64,000 bases of DNA from NCBI GenBank assembly GCA_949825045.1, contig OX463806.1:39828208-39892207 (forward strand), written 5' to 3'. The notes beneath the pieces are model-generated. The model saw only the letters and a list, made by a program, of their open reading frames with translations. It ran no database searches and was not told the origin of the DNA. Positions 29,155-37,890 of this stretch are shown here, piece by piece (position 1 is the stretch's first letter; each line of letters opens with the position of its first letter). Source of the stretch: Argyresthia goedartella. Taxonomy: Eukaryota; Arthropoda; Insecta; Lepidoptera; Argyresthiidae. The position numbers and the translations under genes are program-made.

Positions 29155-29235
29155 GGTCTCGGTGGCGCAGCGGTTGTACGTCTGCCTACCATGCTAGAGG
29201 TTTCGGATTCTAATTCCGTTGGGACAAAAAAACCT
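29154..29235 (+). repeat. tRNA-derived SINE-like sequence
   Basis: GGTGGCGCAGCGG gives an A-box-like word and GGATTCTAATTCC a B-box-like word; a body similar to 28614-28690 follows. It lies in intron 1 of the spliced gene. Confidence 0.65.
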
Positions 29236-29340
29236 TCCTAGGTCTTAGAGATTAACATGTTTGTATTATCGCTGTTTCTGGTTCCCATGACACAAGGTAT
29301 CCAAGTGCGGGATCCATAAGTGATAAAAAATCAAACTTAC

Positions 29341-29342
29341 AT
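29341..29342 (-). CDS. Spliced Polinton-resident gene, exon 1 coding end (AT of the start codon)
   Basis: The exon upstream ends ..AGTAT just before donor GTAAGTTT. Joining AT to the G at 29093 makes an ATG that opens the 179-residue frame. The 5' UTR of this exon would lie in about 29343-29430. Splicing is predicted from sequence only. Confidence 0.5.
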
Positions 29343-29429
29343 ACTTATGTCTTCAGTTCTTCAGCAGCACTAATTCACAAAACACGAGCTCACTCGAAGA
29401 TATCGACGCAAGTATTAGAAAAGCGGCTT

Positions 29430-29886
29430 TCATCTAGTTGCATCAATATTTATAAGCTTTGATTTATAAAGGTGCATCAACATCGAACTTTCAATGGAAA
29501 AAATACTGTTAACCGGTGTAATAAAAAAAATTAAAAAAATCTAATGGCATAGGATTTTGAACCTTATACTTAGTATATTTCAAGTACTTATTATCAATTT
29601 TGTTTCCAACTATTAACAATCATTGTATGAACGCTGCCTTAGCTGACTGAATTTGGTCAATGGTTGTACTGGATAAGGACAAGTGTGTAATTAGAAACAT
29701 AATTTTTAAATGGTTATGAGATGTACCTTTAAATACATTGATGGGTTTATTGGCATCATTAAAAATATCGTCCACTCTAAACAAGCAGTGAAAATTTCAA
29801 TGTAAGCAGGGTTTTTAAGAGCATGGTTTTTGAGACAATTGTTTAGGATAACTGAATTATGTTGAGCTCTCAATGCAATGGATTCA
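29430..29886. other. Polinton right-arm sequence, no gene seen
   Basis: AT-rich, no frame of interest. Confidence 0.4.
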
Positions 29887-29888
29887 TA

Positions 29889-30205
29889 CAGGGTGTTGAT
29901 TTGTAAAGTTACACCCGACTCAGAGCCGATAGTTTACCATCTGAAAATTTTCCTGAAATTACCTAAAAGTGTGGATACACCCCCCCAGTCACCGCGCCCG
30001 AGTGCTAATAGACTCTTCCCCGCGCCCTGAACCTCAATCCACCCAGTGCAACACTTTTTGGACGACATTTCTATGTTTTTTTAATATTTGTAAAATCAAA
30101 AAAATATTAATTTAATTTTTACTGAAAAAAAAAATTTATTTTTGCTTTAGTATCATGTATTTAACCACCTCTGAGCTCGGCGTAACTTTACAAATCAACA
30201 CCCTG
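29889..30205. mobile_element. MITE, 317 bp, Tc1/mariner-type ends
   Basis: Perfect 24-bp inverted ends (29889-29912 and 30182-30205, starting CAGGGTGTTG) flanked by TA on both sides (29887-29888, 30206-30207). No coding capacity. A TA duplication fits Tc1/mariner mobilisation. It is nested in the Polinton. Confidence 0.9.
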
Positions 30206-30300
30206 TATAAAGCGCATAGCGCCTTCCTTATTCGTGATAGCTCCTTATATGCATAAGTTTGTTATGATTATGACATGGAACACTTATAAGGAATATCTCT

Positions 30301-30629
30301 GTCGTAGGCATATCATCGAATTGGCCATATCACGATATGGCCAAACGTGAAATATCATAAATCGATTAAATCTTTTAGGGCACACACTGCGGTAGCTTAG
30401 GTGAAGACTAGAGGGAGTGAGCGCAGCGAAGCCCTCGAATAGTCTTCGTGTTAGTTTGACATGTATAACACAAAAAAAACATCATGCAGTGCTGAATAAC
30501 AATGCTTTTAAAAAGACATGTTTTCATTAAAACAGGTCATATCATGATATGGCAACCCATTTCATGATATGGTCAAGCCATTTCTGACCATATTGTGATA
30601 TGGCCAAATCGACGATATGGCTACGACAT
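30301..30629. mobile_element. Non-autonomous repeat with 40-bp inverted ends and a hairpin core
   Basis: Arms 30301-30340 and 30590-30629 are inverted copies (about 35 of 40). The core around 30382-30470 matches the core of 12553-13068, including the flanks CACTGCGGTAGCTTAGGTGA and the hairpin loop. Its outer arms differ from that element, so the shared core may be an independent unit. Confidence 0.6.
30403..30447. repeat. Constant-loop hairpin, instance 7
   Basis: Arm GAAGACTAGAGGG (30403-30415) pairs with 30432-30447 with a 3-base bulge, around the loop AGTGAGCGCAGCGAAG. Confidence 0.7.
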
Positions 30630-30639
30630 CTCTAAGTAA

Positions 30640-31212
30640 ACAAATGCAGTGTGAATGAAATACGTCACAACCTTGTCATCAGAGTTCCAAGGGTCATCAT
30701 AATATGGATTCAGGTTTAAAACTTTAATTCTCCAGTATAAAATGAATCAAGTCCTACATCGCGCTATCAAAGTTTTTCATTCTTTTAGTATATAAGAAGT
30801 GTAAGATAAACTACAGTTAGACTGGTTCTGTGTGAGATGCTTTAGTTAAATTGGCCCGATTTACTACTGCTCTTATACATGTCCCATTGTCAACCATGCA
30901 AATTTGTCTCTTGAGGTGATTAGGGTTTGGGCAACCCGAAAGCAGCTTTAGACATAACCGCAAGGGAACAAGTACCACATACCAAGTGCCAAGTACCATA
31001 TGCCACATACCAGACCAACCTAAGTGTTGAGAGAGATGTCGCAACAAGTGCCACGTACCACGTACCACGTATCAAGTAAAGACATCTCTCGAAACGCGAA
31101 GGTTTTGCTGCTATTTTTTATATCTTGAAATGAAAATTATTGATCACTTAGTGGACACAATTTTCATTATTTTATGTCTGTCAAGCAGACTAATTGTTAA
31201 CTGCATAGCGTA
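30640..31212. other. Polinton right-arm sequence, no gene seen
   Basis: No frame of interest. A direct repetition of the ACCACGTACCA type (about 30970-31075) makes a short low-complexity stretch. Confidence 0.4.
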
Positions 31213-31414
31213 CAATAAGATTTTGTAGCTCAGGTCGTCATCAGTCAATAGAAAAGAGGTGCAGTATGAATTAGACACACTTCAGAATAAACAGGTTGCC
31301 GTTTAAAACCTGCAGGGTAGGATAACATTGTGGGGTTTTGCAGCACAAACCGAGCGGAGCGAGCGAAGCGAGCGGCGCGAATTTGTGATGCAGAACCCCC
31401 AATGTTACCCTACT
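31213..31414 (-). repeat. Polinton right terminal inverted repeat
   Basis: About 202 bp, inverted copy of 16093-16303; ends with CCCTACT at 31414. It too carries the tip foldback with a GAGCGAAGCGAGC loop (about 31314-31414). Confidence 0.95.
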
Positions 31415-31420
31415 CTTACC
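31415..31420. repeat. Polinton target-site duplication (right)
   Basis: CTTACC, identical to 16087-16092. Confidence 0.93.
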
Positions 31421-32414
31421 CAGACAAATTCATAGGCTAGGTACCTACCTAGCCTTTTGTCTGTTACCTAGTTGTAATTTACCTAGAATTTGTCTGGTAC
31501 CTACATCCTTGCATAGGTAATGTAATTTGTTCTATACTGAGTCTAAAGTGTTTACTTTTAGATAAACAAAAAGGTATTCAATTAAAAACATATCGGATTT
31601 TATTTGAGTGCATTTCCTTTACCTACTCACTCAACCTTCCGGTAAACAAGATTAACATTATTTCGAAAGTTAGGTACCTAAGATTTTTTTGTTGCAAACA
31701 TCACAGAAAAGATGCTTATGAGGACGTTTAACGCGCGACGCGACTGTGAGCCAAGCGAGCGGCAAGGCAACCTAATTGAAATCCCGGAAGTCAGGTTGGC
31801 CGGTCGAAAGTACCTAAACTGCTGAGTGTGAGCGTGCTGGTAATGTCTAAGAGTTTATTAAGTCTACGTTAAAAAGGAATTTCAGCGACTAAAACCAAGA
31901 AGTGTCGAGCTGAAAAGAAAAAAAAATGTAATTATTATTATCTAACAGAAACTTGTTCTCCATATTAATATAATAAATTTATTAGGAGCCTCTTGAATTG
32001 CTTTAGCTATAAGAAATTTACAACTCTGTGATATACGTAGATATGGATAATCTGCGAGACCTCAAATAAAAAAATCCAAATCTATAATAGAAGACTGCTC
32101 CAAAGATCGACCATAGCCCTAAAAGGAAATGCACTATACGAGTAACACGAATGTACAAACATCAGTTTATCTAAATATATTTTATTCACCTACCGGGAAT
32201 GTTAAAATGAGAGTCAATCCCACTATCAGTAATTGGATTTTTTATCAGCCCTAACCCACAACAAGCCAGTCCCTGCTATCCTATTCTACTAAATATATTC
32301 ATCATCTTTTATCTTTGAAATCCAAATTAAATATTCCTCTCCCTGTATACACTTTTACATTATCCTTGGTTTTCAGTATGGATAAATAAAGCATCACGTA
32401 TTGTTCGTTTACAG
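31421..32414. other. Intron sequence after the Polinton
   Basis: No gene. It opens with an imperfect palindrome (31421-31464, centred on GGTACC) made of TAGGTACCTAC words common in moth genomes. Ends with TCGTTTACAG, the acceptor of the next kinase exon. Confidence 0.5.
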
Positions 32415-32648
32415 CCCGAGAACATTCTTGTCGAGCTGGGCGGGCCGCAACCTCAGCTGAAGCTGGTAGATCTCGGCTCAGCGGTGGAGACGTCCGAGGG
32501 GGTGGCCGCGGAGGGCGGGGGGGAGGTGCTGCCCCCCGCACCCGCGCAGCTCGAGTTCGCCCCCCCAGAGTGCGTGCTCGGTCGCCCCCCTACCCCCGCC
32601 TGGGACTCGTGGGCGGCTGGCGTCTTTTTTTACGTGTTTCTTACTGGG
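32415..32648 (+). CDS. Trio/Kalirin-like gene, exon E: kinase activation segment
   Basis: 234 bp, phase 0 at both ends, donor GGG/GTGAGT. Encodes PENILVELGGPQPQLKLVDL, then GSAVETSEG, an unusual Gly/Ala/Pro-rich insert, FAPPECVLGRPPTPAWDSWAAG and VFFYVFLTG. DLG stands where most kinases, and Trio/Kalirin, have DFG, and APPE stands for APE. The metal-binding Asp itself is kept. The insert replaces the usual short activation loop. Confidence 0.9.
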
Positions 32649-32854
32649 GTGAGTTGAATGCTTATCTCTTCTTCCAGCTTAACTCTGGTGACATCATCAT
32701 CCAGTTACTAAAATTTGGTGTCGTTGGCAGTACTGCACAATGAAATCGCATGAATGACGTAATGAACTAATGAATGAGAATCTATTGCAATAAACCCATA
32801 GTAATCTTTACCCAGAATTCTATAGGTATTACAAATGTCTGTTATGTCCGTCAG

Positions 32855-33046
32855 CTATCGCCGTTCCTGGACGAATCAGTCGAGGAGACGACCGCCAACA
32901 TTATCAAGGGCGACTACTGTTTCCCACCGGAGCACTGGGCGGGGATCGGCGCGCGCGCACACGACATCATCCGCGGACTGTTGCATGCGAGCCCAACGCA
33001 TCGACTCACACCCGCCACTGCACTCGCTGACACGTGGTTTGATGAC
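32855..33046 (+). CDS. Trio/Kalirin-like gene, exon F: kinase C-lobe
   Basis: 192 bp, phase 0 at both ends, acceptor TCCGTCAG, donor GTATGA. Encodes LSPFLDESVEETTANIIKGD then YCFP, closely matching the SPFLDDSVEET block that distinguishes Trio/Kalirin kinases, followed by HDIIRGLLHASPTHRLTPAT (C-lobe Arg) and ADTWFDDV. This exon is the strongest single evidence for the family. Confidence 0.92.
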
Positions 33047-33409
33047 GTATGACTACTCTTTTCATAAAGATTATGTTTATATATTTTATTGTATTTATTC
33101 AGGATGCAAACAGTTTCGTACAAATATACACAGAAAAATATAAGCAAAAATAAACCTTGAGATCCTTGAAAATATTTCATGAATTTTGTATAAGAGAGCT
33201 CGTAGGGAGAAAATGGAAGTTAAATTAAATTAAATTAATAAATATATTATCCGCAAAGAATGATAATTAGATGCATATTTCTCTCACCATTTTCCGGAAT
33301 GAGTTTAATGAATTTGAGGACATATCGGCATCTGATAGATATTCGCTATAATAGTTTTATAATATTATTGTCTATATGAAGATTGAATTGCAATTTTGTA
33401 TCGGGTTTT

Positions 33410-34140
33410 TTTTTGTTCCGCACCGAAAAGTTACCAAACGGGACCTTATTACTAAGCCTCCGCTGTTTGTCCGTCTGTTCGTCAGACGGCTTTTTCTTAT
33501 GAACCGTAACAGGTAAAATTTGTAGATTCAGGAGAGGAAAATTTTTCACAGAAATTGTATTTCTGTTGCCGTTACAGAAACAAATAGGGAACTACACTTA
33601 ATAAAAAAAGGGGTTTACAAAAAACGATAATTTGCGTTTTCAGGGTTCCGTACCCGAAGGGTTCCAAACGGGACCCTATTACTAAGACTCCGCTGTCCGT
33701 CCGTCCGTCCGTCCGTCCGTCCGTCCGTCTGTCACCAGGCTGTATCTCAAGAACCTAGCTAGCTAGAGAGTTGAAATATTCACAGATTATGTATTTATGT
33801 TGCCGCTATAAGAACAAATACTAAAAAACAGGATAAAAGAAATATTTAAGGGGGCTTCCATACAACAATTCTTTCAATACCACATACAAACTTATGGATG
33901 CACCTGGTTACGTACATGGAGTGTGAAAGTAACCGCACCATTAACTTTGTAAACAATATTTTGCTGTGTAAAATCCAAACTATTCACTCCACACCATCGC
34001 TTCCATTGAACGGTGGTACGGAACCCTTCGTGCGCGATTTAGACTGGCACTTGACCGGTTTTTTCTTGTATGATGTCACGGAAGCGTTCATCTCACACGT
34101 GAACGTGACCGAATTCGCTTTGGAGAGAGAAACAGCAAGA
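33410..34140. repeat. Moth GGTTCCGTAC repeats with (TCCG)n
   Basis: Two related stretches (about 33410-33600 and 33641-34140) with ACGGGACC.TATTACTAAG.CTCCGCTG. The second has a perfect TCCG run (33694-33728) and inverted ends GGGTTCCGTAC (33643-33653) and GTACGGAACCC (34016-34026). This repeat family is very common in Lepidoptera. Confidence 0.6.
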
Positions 34141-34970
34141 TAAGGAAATCATTAGCAAATTATATTCTATGTCGTTTTTACAAAGGGAGCATGATTGTCA
34201 CCGATATTAGCATCCACAAAATTAAGCCATATGAGGGCTCACGATCGACGTCCCACAAACCAACATAAACAACCAAGTCGCAATAAAAGCGGTCCGGCCC
34301 ACCAGGGCTGAATGTCAAATTACCATCTGTCTGTAACACCCGAAACTCATATTGCCTCTTTCCCAAAATGCCTGAAATCCATAACGACACCTTCTACTAA
34401 TGACTGAATGTCTGAATACCTTTGGCGTTTTGTACAGTCGATGAAAAATTGTTTAGGGTGCTTTTCATCTTGCTTAATATTTAATTGGGAACTAAGTCCA
34501 CAGCACGGTTAAAATGCATATAGTTTAAAAAAAAACATTTAATTGGGTGAACAAAGCCGCAATTGATAAATTAATAATTACGTGACAGGGGTTAGCCTAT
34601 CGCCGCAGCTATGCAGTAAGGTAGGTTTCCTCACGATGTTTTCCATCAATGTTAGAACGTCCGTCCGTATAACCGTCTAGTACGTGGTTTGATCAGCACC
34701 GGGATTTGAACCTGCATCTCCTGTGTGAGAAGCAAATAGAGCTTTTTTATAATATGGCAGCTCATGTCAAATAGCTTATAGCTATATTTTTTTTGTCTGG
34801 TCCCGTTTCAACAATCATACTCTTAGAGGAGTTTCAACAAAGAGTTTCATTGACCTGAGATCATTCTGGCATGGCCACTTCAAAGACAACTACTTATTAA
34901 CATATATATTTTTTAAACAAATGACGCTGTTTAGATAGTTCAAAATAGTAGATTTCATCAATTTTGCAAA

Positions 34971-35447
34971 ATGGAAATAAAAAAGGACATAGTTTTCACT
35001 GAAAATCAGAAGGGGAAGCCTTGCCTTCTATATGATGGACACAAATATATCTTTGGGAATTCCAATAAAAGTGGCAACTCTATGTGGAGATGTACTAATC
35101 GCCCCGATTGCAACGCATCTCTGACCATCAATGCTCTAAGAAACGCCATAGTGAGGCCCAGCAACTCACATGTGTGCGAGGTAAACCATTCTCAAAATAA
35201 TCGAGATAAAGTAATTGACAACTGCGAAAAAGAAATACGCGATAAAATTACACCAATAAAAAATAAATTGAAAAGCGCGTGGCAAACTATTATGAGAGAA
35301 GTAACAATGAAGACACCGAAGACGTTGAAATGCCTACGTATGAAGAAAAAAGAAGCGCTCTTTACCGAACAAGACATACATTTTGGAACCAACCAGAACC
35401 GAATTTTCCGAATTAAAAGACGTGACAGTGCCCAAAATATTAGCTGA
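34971..35447 (+). pseudogene. MULE element: FLYWCH zinc-finger N-terminus
   Basis: 158 codons from an ATG. FTENQKGKPCLLYDGHKYIF, then a Trp-Arg-Cys and a CNASLT block and SNSHVC give the C2H2-type FLYWCH pattern, the DNA-binding part of insect MULE transposases. The frame ends early at TGA 35445; the transposase continues in other frames. Confidence 0.82.
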
Positions 35448-35556
35448 AAGATTCCTCGTCGCTGAAGATGGTGACACAGAGAAAATTTTGATTTTTTCTA
35501 CAAAAGTGGGCCTTGAAGCTGCGAGAAATGGATAGTCGAAGCAGTATTCGGGTGAT

Positions 35557-36162
35557 GTGACTTTTAAAAAAGTCCCAAAACCCTTCTATCAAATATATAC
35601 TAATATATACACGAGACTTTTCAATTTAATACGGCACCAACTGTCTATTACTATTGAAATTTTCAAGTGTGGCTTTGAGAAAGCACAGATGAACGCCGTC
35701 AAGTCAACTTTTCCTGACGCAATTATAACTGGTTGCTACTTCCACTTCAATCAGGCAGTATGGTAGAAGGCAAAGGCAATACGAATCTGCGAGCACCCTG
35801 CTGGACGACGTATTACCCGGTTGTGTGCCAGTCTCCCGTTGTTGCCAGCGCAACATATACCTACCTGTTGGCAAACCATTACAGAGAAAATGGAAAAATC
35901 AGAAAAAATGGGCCAATTTCAAGCATATTTTGAAAAGCAGTGGGTGAGCAAGGTCCCTACCATTAGCTGCGGAACCGATAAGCACCGCCGCAGCAATAAT
36001 GCTTTAGAAGGCTGGAATAGGCGGCTTAATGTAAGAATGCCACACAAACCAACACTAATTCGCTTCATTTATGTGCTAAAGAAAGAAGCCAGGAACAATA
36101 CCAGGACACACGTACGAGAAACGCGGTATTATCAGGTGCTCGTCGAAGGCGCAACGAAATAG
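35557..36162 (+). pseudogene. MULE element: transposase core in two broken frames
   Basis: FKKVPKPFYQIYTNIY (35557) and FEKAQMNAVKSTFPDA followed by GCYFHFNQAVW are the MULE DDE-core blocks with the CxxH signature. A stop and frame change follow near 35766, and the C-terminal part (FQAYFEKQWV, NNALEGWNRRLN, 35890-36162) is in another frame. Not functional. Confidence 0.85.
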
Positions 36163-36275
36163 CCTTTAACCGTAACTTCAAAAATCAGCTGCAGGAGCTA
36201 AATGATGACAAAAAAACCTCTTATGAGTTCTTAGAAAGTGTAGCAACTTTTTTAAATACCTTGGAAAAAATTTAC

Positions 36276-36492
36276 ACACATTGATCTAGCCCCAAACTAG
36301 GATTCCCTGTATCTTGGTTACTAGACAACGATACACATACTTAGATAGATAAATATTATACTTAGATAGATAAACAACCATGACTAGGGTACAAACATCC
36401 GTTCTCATCAAACAAATATTTGCCCCCACCGGGACTCGAACCCGGGACGGCAGGGAGGCAGGGTCACTGCCGTCTCGGCCATTCGGGTCGTC
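36276..36492 (-). mobile_element. tRNA-derived SINE inside the MULE
   Basis: Reverse copy of the SINE at 48628-48850: on the minus strand it starts GACGACCCGAATGGCCGAG and has a B-box-like GGGTTCGAGTCCC. It ends in the GGGGCTAGATCAATGTGT tail shared by both copies. Confidence 0.85.
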
Positions 36493-36972
36493 GAACTCGG
36501 ACGTTACAACTAAATTATATTTAAGTATGTCTACTATAGATAATATTAAATTGAAACGTTTTCTTATATATTTATCTATCCCGCACATTTTTTATTGGAT
36601 TAAGAATATGCCTATTTTTTAACAAGAATTAAACTTAAGTTAGTTTTACTCTGACACGTCTTTTTCTTATAAAAATCATTTAAGGTCAAAAGTCAGTAGG
36701 TACCTACGAAGTAGATATTTGTAACGACTGTACATCGAATGTCATTTTCTTTTTTCAGGCATATGGAAATTAGGTTATTATAAATTTCAGTCATTTTGGG
36801 AAAGAGACAATATGAGTTTCGGTTGTTACAGACAGATGGTAATTTGACATTCAGACCTGGTGGGCCGGACCAAAAAAAGCATGCTCGTGTAAAGTATTCG
36901 TGATCTGATCGGTCGTTTTCAGAATTACATTATAATTATAAGGCAACTGTATAACAGCGTTGTTCACTCCAG

Positions 36973-37098
36973 GCGCCGCCGTCGCCCCTGTCCGCTTCGC
37001 AACTGAAGACGTTCCTCGACCGCCGCCGACCCGCTGGCCACGCCCCCCTGCCGCCACCGCCGCCGCCGCCGCCCGCGCCCCGCACCCCCGACACCTGA
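36973..37098 (+). CDS. Trio/Kalirin-like gene, last exon and stop
   Basis: 126 bp, acceptor TTCACTCCAG, phase 0. APPSPLSASQLKTFLDRRRP resembles the LDTSRLTSFIERRK segment that ends vertebrate Trio, followed by a Pro-rich tail and TGA at 37096-37098. The protein therefore ends about 20 residues after that block, shorter than in vertebrates. Confidence 0.9.
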   Translation, partial: APPSPLSASQLKTFLDRRRPAGHAPLPPPPPPPPAPRTPDT

Positions 37099-37890
37099 CC
37101 CCCCGCCGACGGCGACCGACTAACCGGAACGCCGCCAGCCTCAGCGTCTGCGGATTCGTGATTGGACGCTTTTAGAGTGACAGTAGTCGTTCGACATGCT
37201 GAAAATAAGAGCCAATTCAAATTCTTAAGTAATGGCGGCTTAACAACTTAGATACATTTTGCCAGTGTCTCGCGATTTTATAGAAATCAATGTAATCTCG
37301 AAAGAGAACCAGTCCAATTTTAGTGTCGCTCGATAGTACCACCCAGGGAGAACGTGCTGGGCGGTGCGATCCAAGTATTTCCTGCGGACGTTAAGTATTC
37401 CCGCCAAAAAAGGCCATCTAGGGCTTAGTTCTAATTACCGCTGAAATTTGGCGCAAACTCCCATGGTTCCATATTTTTAGTCGCCGCAAATTAGTACTGT
37501 GTATTTTTTTATGGAAGCGAAACAGTTTGCGCGGAAGTGCAGCCGTAATGAGAACCATACCTAAAGCGTATAGCTCTGTCCTTTACCTATAGGTACTTTA
37601 GAAGCACCCATTCGGTCAACAAGTGATCAGATGGGTGATCTTTGTATTTATATGTAGGTACTCAAACTATGTACCCAAAATGTATGCTGTATACATTTAA
37701 TGTTACGAAATTTTGTCATTGTAATCGCAATTACCAGCTCTATAACATAGTATAACATTAATAATATTTTATTGGCGCTTACTTTTACTTAGGGTACTGA
37801 GCTGTGTTCTCAATTCTACGTTTCAATTGTGAACTCCAGGATACTTGTGTTACTTTTTAAATACAGTTTAAAAAATAAAGTTTAACTGAA
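37099..37890 (+). other. Trio/Kalirin-like 3' UTR with a small foldback
   Basis: GC-rich at first, then AT-rich. Candidate poly(A) signal AATAAA at 37874-37879. An imperfect 150-bp palindrome (about 37420-37572, pairing GGCGCAAACT-like and AGTTTGCGC words) looks like a MITE inserted in the UTR. Confidence 0.55.

Larger units (their letters stand above)
16093..31414 (-). mobile_element. Polinton/Maverick (adintovirus-like) element, 15.3 kb
   Basis: Bounded by AG..CT termini, about 205-bp terminal inverted repeats and a 6-bp target duplication. It carries the full Polinton core set: protein-primed type B DNA polymerase, retrovirus-like integrase, packaging ATPase, adenovirus-like cysteine protease, major and minor capsid proteins, plus a pVI-like protein and several accessory proteins. 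Most genes are on the minus strand. Nearly all core frames are open at expected length, so the copy is young; the doubtful point is the protease start. SINE-like sequences, a MITE and another repeat have landed in the 28-31 kb part. It lies inside a kinase intron of the Trio/Kalirin-like gene, antisense to it. Confidence 0.97.
34291..36871 (+). mobile_element. FLYWCH-MULE DNA transposon, decayed, 2.6 kb
   Basis: Inverted ends of about 89 bp (34291-34379 and 36783-36871, starting GGTCCGGCCCACCAGG) differ at only a few positions. Flanks AATAAAAGC (34282-34290) and AAAAAAAGC (36872-36880) look like a 9-bp target duplication with one change, as expected for Mutator-like elements. The interior holds a FLYWCH zinc finger frame and broken MULE transposase frames, and a SINE has inserted at 36276-36492. 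It lies in the last intron of the Trio/Kalirin-like gene. Confidence 0.85.

Noticed and set aside
32415..33046. Obscurin, SPEG or MLCK kinase
   Set aside because: Ig-kinase layouts are shared, but the SPFLDESVEET block and the FLDRRR end point to Trio/Kalirin.
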